Below, piece after piece: positions 54,257 through 63,318 of a DNA stretch of 64,000 bases (position 1 is the stretch's first letter; every line of letters begins with the position of its first letter). Origin of the DNA: Burkholderia sp. Ax-1719 (lineage in GTDB: Bacteria; Pseudomonadota; Gammaproteobacteria; Burkholderiales; Burkholderiaceae); contig NZ_VWWJ01000009.1 of assembly GCF_011753055.1 (NCBI RefSeq), positions 1-64,000 on the forward strand. The letters are read 5' to 3'. Made by a program: the position numbers and the translations under genes. The notes under the pieces were generated by a model. The model was not told the origin of the DNA. It saw only the letters and a program-made list of their open reading frames with translations, and did not search any database.

Positions 54257-54814
54257 ATGGCAAAGAAAGAAAGCATCCAGAAGCGCTTGCAGAAAGTGCG
54301 GCCGCCGCGTGTCCAGCTGACCTATGAGGTCGAGCGCGGCGATGCGATCGAAGTGAAAGAACTGCCGTTCGTCGTCGGGGTGATGGGCGATCTGGCCGGT
54401 CAATCGGAAATCGAGCAGCCCAAGCTGCGCGACCGCAAGTTCATCAATATCGATCGCGATAACCTGGACGACGTGATGAAAGGCATCGAGCCGCGCGCCG
54501 CGTTTCAGGTGGAAAACCGCCTGAGCCCGGAAGGCGGCAAATTCGCGGTCGATCTGCGCTTCAAGTCGATGGCCGATTTCAACCCGGACGAAGTGGTGGC
54601 TCAGGTCGAGCCGCTGCGCCGTTTGCTGGAAGCGCGCTCCAAGCTCGCCGACCTGCGCAACAAGCTCGCGGGCAACGACAAGCTCGAAGACCTGCTGAGC
54701 GAAGTGCTGTCGAATACGCAGCACCTGCAGACGCTCGCGGGCGGCACGCGCACGGAATCGTCCGCGGATGCGCCGGCTGCACATCAGTCTGACGATGAAC
54801 CCAAGGGCGACTGA
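54257..54814 (+). CDS. tssB: Type VI sheath protein TssB (VipA)
   Basis: 185 residues. SIQKRLQKVRPPRVQLTYEV near the start, PFVVGVMGDLAG near 39 and RDRKFINIDRDN near 58 are family hallmarks. It pairs with TssC to form the contractile sheath in the cytoplasm. The end is a polar tail (HQSDDEPKGD). tssC starts 12 bases after the stop. Confidence 0.96.
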   Translation: MAKKESIQKRLQKVRPPRVQLTYEVERGDAIEVKELPFVVGVMGDLAGQSEIEQPKLRDRKFINIDRDNLDDVMKGIEPRAAFQVENRLSPEGGKFAVDLRFKSMADFNPDEVVAQVEPLRRLLEARSKLADLRNKLAGNDKLEDLLSEVLSNTQHLQTLAGGTRTESSADAPAAHQSDDEPKGD

Positions 54815-54826
54815 GGCGGGCACCAC

Positions 54827-56326
54827 ATGAACCAGCAAACTGCAGCCGCGCACGGCGCGGCGTTCGACGACACGCAAACCGAAGCTTCGTCCTCGCTGCT
54901 CGACGATATCGTCGAAAAGAGCAAGGTCGCGAAATCCGATTCGGAACACGCGCGCGCCAAGGATTTGATCGGCGAACTCGTGAATCAGGTGCTCGACGGC
55001 ACCGTGATCGTGTCGAACAATCTTTCCGCCACCATCGATGCGCGTGTGGCTGAACTCGATCGACTGATCTCGGACCAGCTCAGCGCGGTGATGCACGCAC
55101 CGGAATTCCAGCGTCTGGAAGGGACCTGGCGCGGGCTCGATTATCTGGTCAAGGAAAGCAATACCGGCCAGACCATCAAGATCAAGGCACTGCACGCGCC
55201 CAAGCGCGATGTCGTGCGCGACTTCAAGAACGCGGTCGAATTTGATCAAAGCGCGCTCTTCAAGAAAGTCTATGAAGAAGAATTCGGCACCTTCGGCGGC
55301 GCGCCGTTCGGCACGCTGATCGGCGATTACGAAATCACGCGTCAGCCCGAAGACATGTACTTCATCGAACAGATGTCGCATGTCGCCGCAGCCGCACACG
55401 CGCCGTTCATCGCTTCGGCTTCGCCGGAACTGATGGGCCTCGAATCGTTCGCCGATCTCGGCAAGCCGCGCGATCTGGGCAAGGTGTTCGACACCGTTGA
55501 ATACGCGAAGTGGAAGTCGTTCCGCGATTCGGAAGATTCGCGCTACGTGGGCCTCACGCTGCCGCGCTTCCTCGGTCGCCTGCCGTTCAATCCGAAAGAC
55601 GGCCAGACGGTGGAAAGCTTCAATTTCGTCGAAGACGTCGACGGTACCGATCACAGCAAGTACCTTTGGTGCAATGCTGCATGGGCTTTCGCTGCGCGTC
55701 TCACGGCAGCCTTCGACGACTTCGGCTGGTGCGCAGCGATTCGCGGCGTGGAAGGCGGTGGTCTGGTGGAAGATCTGCCGACGCACACCTTCAAGACCGA
55801 CGATGGCGAAATCGCGCTCAAGTGCCCGACCGAAATCGCCATTACGGATCGGCGTGAAAAGGAATTGAGCGACCTTGGCTTTATTCCGCTCGTGCATTGC
55901 AAGAATTCCGACTACGCCGCGTTCTTCGCCGCGCAATCGGTGCAAAAGGCCAAGAAATACAGCACCGACAGCGCCAATGCGAACGCCGTGCTTTCCGCGC
56001 AACTGCAGTACATCTTCTCGGTTTCGCGCGTGGCGCATTACCTGAAGGCGATGATGCGCGACAAGATCGGCAGCTTTGCTTCGGCGCAGAACGTCGAGGT
56101 GTTCCTGAACCGCTGGATCTCGCAATACGTGCTGCTGGACGATAACGCGAGCCAGGAACAGAAAGCGCAGTTTCCGCTGCGTGAGGCCTCGATTCAGGTT
56201 GCGGAAATTCCGGGTCGTCCGGGTTCGTACCGTTCGGTTGCGTTCCTGCGCCCGCACTTCCAGCTCGACGAACTGTCGATCTCGCTGCGTCTCGTGGCGG
56301 ATCTGCCGAAGCAGGCCGGATCGTAA
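54827..56326 (+). CDS. tssC: Type VI sheath protein TssC (VipB)
   Basis: 499 residues, the expected length. LEGTWRGLDYLVKES near 104 and DYEITRQPEDMYFIEQMSHV (in part) are diagnostic, as is FLGRLPFNPKDG near 250. It is the large sheath subunit whose C-terminal residues are recognised by ClpV for recycling in many systems. Followed by a 237-base gap before hcp. Confidence 0.97.
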   Translation: MNQQTAAAHGAAFDDTQTEASSSLLDDIVEKSKVAKSDSEHARAKDLIGELVNQVLDGTVIVSNNLSATIDARVAELDRLISDQLSAVMHAPEFQRLEGTWRGLDYLVKESNTGQTIKIKALHAPKRDVVRDFKNAVEFDQSALFKKVYEEEFGTFGGAPFGTLIGDYEITRQPEDMYFIEQMSHVAAAAHAPFIASASPELMGLESFADLGKPRDLGKVFDTVEYAKWKSFRDSEDSRYVGLTLPRFLGRLPFNPKDGQTVESFNFVEDVDGTDHSKYLWCNAAWAFAARLTAAFDDFGWCAAIRGVEGGGLVEDLPTHTFKTDDGEIALKCPTEIAITDRREKELSDLGFIPLVHCKNSDYAAFFAAQSVQKAKKYSTDSANANAVLSAQLQYIFSVSRVAHYLKAMMRDKIGSFASAQNVEVFLNRWISQYVLLDDNASQEQKAQFPLREASIQVAEIPGRPGSYRSVAFLRPHFQLDELSISLRLVADLPKQAGS

Positions 56327-56563
56327 AGACATCGGCATGACGCCGTAAAAAACTCGTTGCAGCGGGGCGTTGCGTGGTACGGCAACACCCTGGAGCTGCA
56401 CAGACAGGCCGCGTGGGTCAACCGTCGTGACTCACGCCGCCTGACGCATCCGGTGCGGGCTCCGACGGTATTCGGGCCTGGCACTTGAGTTGCGGTCCAT
56501 CTGGCGGGCAGTCATCGCGCCTGTCACCGCCGTACACACCACCTTTATGGGGAGCGATACGAA

Positions 56564-57067
56564 ATGAAGGACATCTACCTAAAATTTGGTAATCCTGCGA
56601 TCAAGGGCGAGTCGCAGGACAAAGACCACGCGAACTGGATCGAAATCGATTCGTGGAATCACTCGATTCTCCAGCCGCGTTCGGCAACGGCTTCGACGGC
56701 CGGCGGCCACACGTCCGAGCGTTGCGAACACGCCGACATGCGTTTCACCAAGGACATCGACGTTGTCAGCCCGCTGCTGTATCAGCACGCTTCGGGCGGC
56801 ACGACGTTCGACGAAGTCACCATCGACTTCATGCGTTCGGACGGTGAAGGCAATCGCATCAAGTACCTCGAAGTCAAGCTCAAGTACGTGATCATTTCGA
56901 GCATCACGCCGTCCGTGGTGGGCGAAGGCCTGCCGAGCGAAGAGTTCTCGCTCAAGTATGCTGCCGTGCAGTGGAAGTACACGCAGCAGAAGATCGGCGG
57001 CAACCAGGGCGGCAACGCTCAGGGTGCATGGAGCCTGACGAAGAACGACAAGACCTACGCGGTCTAA
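56564..57067 (+). CDS. hcp: Type VI tube protein Hcp (TssD)
   Basis: 167 residues. It begins KDIYLKFGNPAIKGESQDK and contains the typical KDIDVVSPLLYQHASGGTTF (in part) and FMRSDGEGNRIKYLEVKLKYV (in part). It stacks as hexamers to form the inner tube. ATGGGGAG about 10 bases before the ATG is a strong ribosome site, and the 237-base upstream gap may hold its own promoter, as expected for the most abundant component. Confidence 0.97.
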   Translation: MKDIYLKFGNPAIKGESQDKDHANWIEIDSWNHSILQPRSATASTAGGHTSERCEHADMRFTKDIDVVSPLLYQHASGGTTFDEVTIDFMRSDGEGNRIKYLEVKLKYVIISSITPSVVGEGLPSEEFSLKYAAVQWKYTQQKIGGNQGGNAQGAWSLTKNDKTYAV

Positions 57068-57130
57068 GTCGTGACAGCCTGCACGGTGCGCGTGATTTAT
57101 TTATGCGCGCCGCGCGGGCTTTTGCCTTGA

Positions 57131-57153
57131 ATGACGCCGCGTTGCGGCGTCAT
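57131..57153 (+). promoter_or_regulatory. Hairpin between hcp and tssE
   Basis: ATGACGCCGC (57131-57140) pairs with GCGGCGTCAT (57144-57153) around GTT, 8 bases before the tssE ATG. No T-run follows, but the stem covers the place where the tssE ribosome site should be. It may reduce tssE expression relative to hcp by attenuation or by hiding the site. Confidence 0.55.
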
Positions 57154-57161
57154 ATCGATCG

Positions 57162-57641
57162 ATGAAACGATTCGAGCCTAGTTTTTTTGACAAGTTGTTC
57201 GATGACGAACCGCACTCGCCGGCGCCCGCCGCGATGCGGCAATTGTCGCTGGACGAACTGAAAGCCACGGTTGCGCGCGACCTGGAATCGATTTTGAATT
57301 CGCGCATCGCGTTGACGGAAGAGATGCTCGCGCAATTGCCGGAGTGCCGGAAATCGGTGCTTACCTATGGGCTGAGCGATTTCGCGGGTCTGAGTCTCGC
57401 GAGCCATTACGACCGGGCGTTTATCTGCAAGTCGATCCAGCAGGCTATCGAGCGGCATGAGCCGCGCCTGCAACGGGTCAACGTCTCGCTCGAATTGAAT
57501 TCGCGTTCGACCAGCGTATTGAATTTCGCCATTCAGGCATTATTGGTCGTTCATCCGGCCGAAGAGCCGGTAAACTTCGACGCATTGCTGCAGCCATCGA
57601 CGCTGCAGTATTCGGTCTCGCGCTCGCGCGCGAAGACATAA
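57162..57641 (+). CDS. tssE: Type VI baseplate protein TssE (gp25-like)
   Basis: 159 residues. PSFFDKLFD at the start, VLTYGLSDFAGLSL near 67 and the C-terminal LNFAIQALLVV region are TssE/gp25 features. It is the small wedge protein that starts sheath assembly. No good Shine-Dalgarno site is visible; a hairpin ends 8 bases before the ATG. Confidence 0.93.
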   Translation: MKRFEPSFFDKLFDDEPHSPAPAAMRQLSLDELKATVARDLESILNSRIALTEEMLAQLPECRKSVLTYGLSDFAGLSLASHYDRAFICKSIQQAIERHEPRLQRVNVSLELNSRSTSVLNFAIQALLVVHPAEEPVNFDALLQPSTLQYSVSRSRAKT

Positions 57642-57724
57642 GCAAGGCTGTATCCGCCGCCGCGTGACGACGCGGTTCTGGCGAGGTGCGGCGCAAAGCA
57701 GTTTCTGGGGGGCGGGGAATCGCG

Positions 57725-59563
57725 ATGGAAGAGTTGTTGCCGTATTACGAGCGCGAATTGTCGTTCCTGCGACGCTATTCGCGCGAATTCGCCGAGCGCT
57801 ACCCAAAGATCGCGGCCCGGCTCGCGATGACGGGCGAGCATTGCGAGGATCCGCACGTCGAACGCATGATCGAATCGTTTGCGCTGCTGGGTGCGCGCAT
57901 CAACAAGCGGCTCGACGACGATTACCCCGAATTCACCGAGGCGCTGCTCGAAGTCCTCTATCCGCATTATTTGCGGCCTTTTCCGTCGTGTTCCGTCGCG
58001 CAGCTTGGCACCTCGTCGGCGTTCAGTCATCTGACTGCGCCTGCCGTGATCCCGCGCGGCACCGAACTCAAATCGCGGCCCTTGCGCGGCGTGCAGTGTC
58101 GTTTTCGCACGGCATATGACGTCACGCTCGCACCCATCCGCATCGCCGAAGCGCGCTATATGCCGGTGGCAATGGCGCCCAGTTCGATCGTGCTGCCCGG
58201 CGACGCCACGGGCGTGATTTCCATCACGTTTGAATCGACTTCTCCGCAACTCGATATCGCTGCGCTAAAGGTGCCCAAATTGCGCGCGCATTTGAGCGGC
58301 GAGCAATCGTTTATCGCCGCGCTTGGCGATTGTCTGTTCGTCAATGCAATTGGCGCGTGGGTCGAACCGGAGCGCAACGGGCGCTGGACGGCACTGCGGG
58401 AATTGCCGTTTGCGCAGGCCGGCTTTGGCGAAGATGAAGCACTGATCGATTTCCCCGCAAAATCGCATCCGGCTTATCGCCTGCTGACTGAATATTTCGC
58501 GTATCCGGCCAAATTCGATTTCCTCGATTTCGACCTTGCCGCCATGAGCGCGGCCACGGGGCGCTGCCATCGCATGACGCTGCATATCGTGCTCAAGGAA
58601 GTGCGCGGCGATTCGCACGAGGCGCGTCTGCTCGATACGCTCGCGGCGCATCATCTGCGCCTGTTCTGCACGCCGGTGGTCAATCTCTTCAAGCAGCACG
58701 GCGAGCCGATCCGCCTCAATCATCAGGCCATCGCCTATCCCGTGATTGCTGAAGCACGTCGCGCATTTGCCTACGAGGTGTATTCGATCGATTCGGTCAA
58801 TCTCGTCCAGCAGCGCGCCAATGAAGAAACCGTGGTTGAATTCCGGCCGTTTTATTCGCTGCGCCACGGCGAGGCAACACGTGCGGGTCATTACTGGTTT
58901 GCGCGCCGCGACGAATGGGTCGCGCAAAAGAGCCCCGGTTACGAAACGGAAATTTCGATCGTCGATATCGACTTCGATCCAGCCGCCGAGCAAACCGATA
59001 CGCTCAGCCTCGAACTCACGTGTACGAACCGCGATTTGCCGGCGGGTCTCGCGGTAGGTCTGGAAGGCGGCGATCTGTTCATGGAAGGCGGCTCGCTCAC
59101 GAACCAGATTTCGCTGCTGGCGCGGCCAACGCCGTGCGTGCGCTTCGAACGCCGCCAGGCTGCGCACTGGCGCCTGATTTCGCATCTGTCGTTGAGCCAC
59201 GTTTCGCTGACGGGCGGCGGCGCGGGCACGCTCAAGGAAATGCTGGCGCTCTACGATATGCGCCGCTCGGCCGTGTCGTCGCGGCATATCGACGGCATTG
59301 TCGACGTGGAGCAGCGCTCCGCTGTGCAATGGCTGCCCGGCAAACCGTTCGCCACCTTCGTGCGCGGCGTGGAGATTCGCGTGACTGTCGACGAAGATCA
59401 TTTCGTCGGCACCAGCCTCGGGACTTTCGTGCGTGTGCTCGACGTGTTCTTCGGGCTCTACGTTCATATCAACAGCTTTGTTCAACTGGTGGTGATTTCC
59501 GAACTCACCGGCGAGGAGATCCTGCGATGCAAGCCCCGCAGCGGCGAATCGATCCTGGTGTAA
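57725..59563 (+). CDS. tssF: Type VI baseplate protein TssF
   Basis: 612 residues from ATG 57725 (the frame begins at 57686 but MEELLPYYERELSFLRR is the normal TssF start). DPHVERMIESFALLGARI near 42 and RPFPSCSVAQ near 93 are diagnostic. It is the main baseplate wedge subunit, with TssG and TssE. The last 37 bases overlap tssG. Confidence 0.95.
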   Translation: MEELLPYYERELSFLRRYSREFAERYPKIAARLAMTGEHCEDPHVERMIESFALLGARINKRLDDDYPEFTEALLEVLYPHYLRPFPSCSVAQLGTSSAFSHLTAPAVIPRGTELKSRPLRGVQCRFRTAYDVTLAPIRIAEARYMPVAMAPSSIVLPGDATGVISITFESTSPQLDIAALKVPKLRAHLSGEQSFIAALGDCLFVNAIGAWVEPERNGRWTALRELPFAQAGFGEDEALIDFPAKSHPAYRLLTEYFAYPAKFDFLDFDLAAMSAATGRCHRMTLHIVLKEVRGDSHEARLLDTLAAHHLRLFCTPVVNLFKQHGEPIRLNHQAIAYPVIAEARRAFAYEVYSIDSVNLVQQRANEETVVEFRPFYSLRHGEATRAGHYWFARRDEWVAQKSPGYETEISIVDIDFDPAAEQTDTLSLELTCTNRDLPAGLAVGLEGGDLFMEGGSLTNQISLLARPTPCVRFERRQAAHWRLISHLSLSHVSLTGGGAGTLKEMLALYDMRRSAVSSRHIDGIVDVEQRSAVQWLPGKPFATFVRGVEIRVTVDEDHFVGTSLGTFVRVLDVFFGLYVHINSFVQLVVISELTGEEILRCKPRSGESILV

Positions 59564-60612
59564 TCGAGCGCCTGCTCGACGAGCCGCACCGCTTCGAGTT
59601 TTTCCAGGCGGTGCGCCTGCTTGAGCGCTGGTTCGTCGACAAGGCCGAAGACCGTCAACGCGATGTGCTCGCGCAGCGCGTGTCGTTCCGCAATACGCTG
59701 TCGCTGAGCTTTCCGCCGAGCGAGATCGAAAAGGCCACTTCCTACAATGACGCGGGCGAATCGCTCGCGGAAAAAGACGTGCGTGATGCGGCGATCGAGG
59801 CGGGCCGTCTCGATCACGTATCGATTACGCCGGCGTTTTTTGGCTTGCTGGGCGGGCAGGGTGCGCTGCCGCTGCACTATACGGAACAACTGATTGCGCG
59901 CGAGCAGATCAAGCGTGATCGCGCCGCGCGAGAATTTTTCGATGTGTTTTCGAATCGCGCCACGGCGCTGTTCTACAACGCGTGGAAAAAGTATCGTCTG
60001 CCGTTTCATTACGAACTCGACCGCGACGAGCGCTATCTGCCCTTGTTGCTCGCGCTCGCGGGTGTCGCTAACGACGAATCGCGAGAAGGTCTGCACGAAG
60101 GACGCGGCGCGCTGTTCGATGAAGCGATCGCGGGTCACGCGATTGCCGCACGTCACCGGCCCGTTTCGGCGGCTTATTTGCAGAACACGTTGTCGGAGTA
60201 TTTCAACGTGCCGGTGCGTATCGAACAGTTCATCGGCAAATGGTACGACGTGCCGCCCGATCAACTTTCGATGCTCGGCCAGCGCAACGTCGCACTCGGC
60301 GCGACCGCGCTTGCGGGGCAGCGTGTCTGGCAACGCGACATGCGCGCGCGTCTCGTGATCGGGCCGCTGTCAAGAAAGGATTACGAAGCATTTTTGCCCA
60401 GCGGCGAGCGCGCCATTGCGCTCGAACGCATGTTGACGCTGCTCGGACGCGTGACGCTCGAATACGAAGTGCGTCTCGTGCTGCGGCGCACGGAAGTGGG
60501 GCAGAGCCAGCTTGGCGGCGGTTCGCGGCTGGGCTGGGACGCCTTCCTCTGTACGCACGCCGCCGATCGCGACCGCGCCGACGCGCATTACGAATTGCAT
60601 GTCACCCATTGA
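59527..60612 (+). CDS. tssG: Type VI baseplate protein TssG
   Basis: 361 residues from ATG 59527, chosen because GAGGAG lies about 8 bases upstream; the open frame extending back to 58915 overlaps tssF and is spurious there. RFEFFQAVRLLERW near 23, ITPAFFGLLGGQGALPLHYTE (in part) near 99 and FNVPVRIEQFIGKW near 224 are TssG hallmarks. Translationally coupled to tssF by a 37-base overlap. Confidence 0.95.
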   Translation: MQAPQRRIDPGVIERLLDEPHRFEFFQAVRLLERWFVDKAEDRQRDVLAQRVSFRNTLSLSFPPSEIEKATSYNDAGESLAEKDVRDAAIEAGRLDHVSITPAFFGLLGGQGALPLHYTEQLIAREQIKRDRAAREFFDVFSNRATALFYNAWKKYRLPFHYELDRDERYLPLLLALAGVANDESREGLHEGRGALFDEAIAGHAIAARHRPVSAAYLQNTLSEYFNVPVRIEQFIGKWYDVPPDQLSMLGQRNVALGATALAGQRVWQRDMRARLVIGPLSRKDYEAFLPSGERAIALERMLTLLGRVTLEYEVRLVLRRTEVGQSQLGGGSRLGWDAFLCTHAADRDRADAHYELHVTH

Positions 60613-60649
60613 CGACTGAACCGAATCTCGCCCGGAACGCCTTCACGAC

Positions 60650-63316
60650 ATGAGCACGCCTCTCAAGACCCTGATCACCAAGCTCAACACGACCTGCCGC
60701 CTGGCGGCCGAACGCGCGGCCAGCTCGTGCCTGTCGCGCGGGCATTATGAAGTCGATCTCGAGCATCTGTTTCTCGCGCTGATCGAAGAGCCGGCCAGCG
60801 ATCTCGTGTGCGCCCTGCGCGCGTCGCGTATCGATGCGCATGCCGTTCGCGCCGATCTCGAACGCGAATTGCAGAACCTGAAAACCGGCAACACGCGCAC
60901 GCCGGTGTTCTCGCCGCATCTGATCGCGCTGTTCGAACAGGCCTGGCTGATTGCTTCGCTCGACACGCAGATTGGCCGCATCCGTTCGGGACATCTGTTG
61001 CTCGCGCTGCTGAGCGCGCCCGATCTCGCGCAGTTCGCCCAGCGCATGTCGTCGCGCCTGGCCGAAGTGCCGGTGGCCGAACTCAAACATCGTTTCGACG
61101 AACTGACCGAAGGCTCGGTTGAAGCCGCGCCGCGCGATGCCGAACGCGGTAGCGCGCAGGACGAGCAGGCGCAGGAGCCGGTTGCTGCTGGCCCGTCAAA
61201 GACGCCCGCGCTCGACACCTACACGACCGATCTCACACAGCGCGCGCGCGACGGCAAGGTCGATCCGGTGATTGGCCGCGAAGGCGAAATTCGCCAGACC
61301 ATCGACATTCTGATGCGCCGCCGCCAGAACAATCCGATTCTCACGGGCGAGCCGGGCGTCGGTAAAACTGCCGTGGTGGAAGGGCTGGCGCTGCGCATCG
61401 CCGAAGGCGACGTGCCCGAGCCGCTGCGCAACGTCGCGCTGCGCGTGCTCGATATGGGGCTGCTGCAGGCCGGTGCGAGCGTGAAGGGCGAGTTCGAAAA
61501 CCGCCTGAAAAGCGTGATCGACGAAGTCAAGAAGAGCCCGCAGCCCATCGTGCTGTTTATCGACGAGGCGCACACGATCATTGGCGCCGGCGGCCAGGCT
61601 GGCCAGAACGATGCGGCCAATCTGCTCAAACCGGCGCTCGCGCGCGGCGAGCTGCGCACGATCGCGGCCACCACGTGGAGCGAGTACAAGAAGTACTTTG
61701 AAAAAGACGCGGCGCTCGCGCGGCGTTTTCAGGTGGTGAAGATCGAAGAGCCGGGTGAAACGCTCGCGGCTGCCATGCTGCGCGGCATGACGGCGCTGAT
61801 GGAACGCCACTTCAATGTGCGCATTCTCGACGAGGCGATCACCGAAGCCGTGCGCCTTTCGCATCGCTATATCAGCGCGCGCCAGTTGCCGGATAAGGCC
61901 GTGAGCGTGCTCGATACCGCGTGTGCGAAGGTTGCGCTGGCGCATAGTTCGACGCCGGGTGCGATCGACGATGGCAAGCGTCATATCGAACGCATCGACG
62001 CTGAAATCGCATCGCTCGAACGTGAAGCGGCGAACGGCGCGGCGCACGACGAACGTCTCGCCGATCTGCGCACGCAACGCGCCGAAGCCGCTGCCGAAGT
62101 GGCCGAAGACGAAGCACGCTACGCGCAGGAGCGCGAACTCGTGGCGCAGATCGCGGCGCTGCGCAATCGTATCGATGCGGCGCGCGAAGAAGGTGCATCG
62201 GCCGATCTCGCCCGCGATGCCGACGCCGCGCGTGAAGCATTGCCCGCGCTGGTTGCGCAACTGCACGCCTTGCAGGGCGATGGCCCGATGGTGCCGCTCC
62301 AGGTGGATGGCCATGTTGTCGCGGAAGTAGTGGCGTCGTGGACCGGCATTCCGCTGGGTCGCATGGTAAAGGACGAGATCAAGACGGTACTCAATCTAAG
62401 CCCGCTGCTTTCCGAGCGCGTGATCGGCCAGGACCATGCACTCGACGCCATTGCGCAGCGCGTGCGTACCGCCAATGCGAGTCTCGAAGACCCGAACAAG
62501 CCGCGCGGCGTGTTCATGTTCGTGGGGCCGTCGGGCGTTGGCAAGACCGAAACGGCGCTTGCACTTGCCGATATTCTGTACGGCGGCGAACGCAAGCTCG
62601 TCACCATCAATATGAGCGAATACCAGGAGGCGCACAGCGTGTCGGGCCTCAAGGGCTCGCCGCCGGGCTACGTGGGTTATGGCGAGGGCGGGGTGCTGAC
62701 CGAGGCGGTGCGCCGCAATCCGTATTCGGTCGTGCTGCTCGACGAAGTCGAAAAGGCCCATCCGGACGTGCTGGAAATGTTCTTCCAGATTTTCGACAAA
62801 GGCACGATGGACGACGCCGAGGGCCGTGCAATCGACTTCCGCAATACGCTGATCATCCTGACGTCGAATGTCGGTTCGCAGGCGGTGATGCAGGCATGCC
62901 TGAACAAGGCCGCCGAAGAATTGCCCGATGCGGACGCGCTGGCTGAATTGTTGCGGCCGCAACTGTACAAGACCTTCAAGCCTGCGTTCCTTGGGCGCAT
63001 GAAGGTCGTGCCGTATTACCCGATCTCCGACGACGTGCTCGCCGAGATCATCGAACTCAAGCTCGAACGCATTCGCCGACGCATCGAAGCGAATCACGGC
63101 GCGGCATTCGAGTGGGACGACTCGCTCGTCGAAGCCGTGCTGGCGCGCTGCACCGAAGTGGATTCTGGCGCACGCAATGTCGATCACATCCTGAACGGCA
63201 CGCTGCTGCCCGAACTGGCGCAACAGGTGCTCGAACGCATGGCGGAAGGCACCGCGCTGCAAAGCGTGAATGTGCGTGCGAACGAGGCTGGCGAGTTCGA
63301 ATACACCGTGAATTGA
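60650..63316 (+). CDS. tssH: Type VI AAA+ ATPase TssH (ClpV)
   Basis: 888 residues. An N-terminal Clp repeat domain (1-160) binds the contracted sheath; the two ATPase modules have Walker A GEPGVGKT at 233-240 and GPSGVGKT at 626-633. VLFIDEAHTIIGAGG and VVLLDEVEKAHPDV are the two Walker B regions. A coiled middle domain occupies about 440-540. The length and the ClpV-type N-terminus place it with ClpV rather than ClpB. It unfolds contracted sheath for recycling. tssA starts 2 bases after its stop. Confidence 0.96.
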   Translation: MSTPLKTLITKLNTTCRLAAERAASSCLSRGHYEVDLEHLFLALIEEPASDLVCALRASRIDAHAVRADLERELQNLKTGNTRTPVFSPHLIALFEQAWLIASLDTQIGRIRSGHLLLALLSAPDLAQFAQRMSSRLAEVPVAELKHRFDELTEGSVEAAPRDAERGSAQDEQAQEPVAAGPSKTPALDTYTTDLTQRARDGKVDPVIGREGEIRQTIDILMRRRQNNPILTGEPGVGKTAVVEGLALRIAEGDVPEPLRNVALRVLDMGLLQAGASVKGEFENRLKSVIDEVKKSPQPIVLFIDEAHTIIGAGGQAGQNDAANLLKPALARGELRTIAATTWSEYKKYFEKDAALARRFQVVKIEEPGETLAAAMLRGMTALMERHFNVRILDEAITEAVRLSHRYISARQLPDKAVSVLDTACAKVALAHSSTPGAIDDGKRHIERIDAEIASLEREAANGAAHDERLADLRTQRAEAAAEVAEDEARYAQERELVAQIAALRNRIDAAREEGASADLARDADAAREALPALVAQLHALQGDGPMVPLQVDGHVVAEVVASWTGIPLGRMVKDEIKTVLNLSPLLSERVIGQDHALDAIAQRVRTANASLEDPNKPRGVFMFVGPSGVGKTETALALADILYGGERKLVTINMSEYQEAHSVSGLKGSPPGYVGYGEGGVLTEAVRRNPYSVVLLDEVEKAHPDVLEMFFQIFDKGTMDDAEGRAIDFRNTLIILTSNVGSQAVMQACLNKAAEELPDADALAELLRPQLYKTFKPAFLGRMKVVPYYPISDDVLAEIIELKLERIRRRIEANHGAAFEWDDSLVEAVLARCTEVDSGARNVDHILNGTLLPELAQQVLERMAEGTALQSVNVRANEAGEFEYTVN

Positions 63317-63318
63317 TT

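Noticed and set aside
53492-56401. 969-residue minus-strand open frame across tssB-tssC
   Set aside because: Antisense shadow of certain type VI genes; no motif of its own.
58915-59526. N-terminal extension of the tssG open frame
   Set aside because: It overlaps tssF in another frame; the ribosome site and family start point to ATG 59527.
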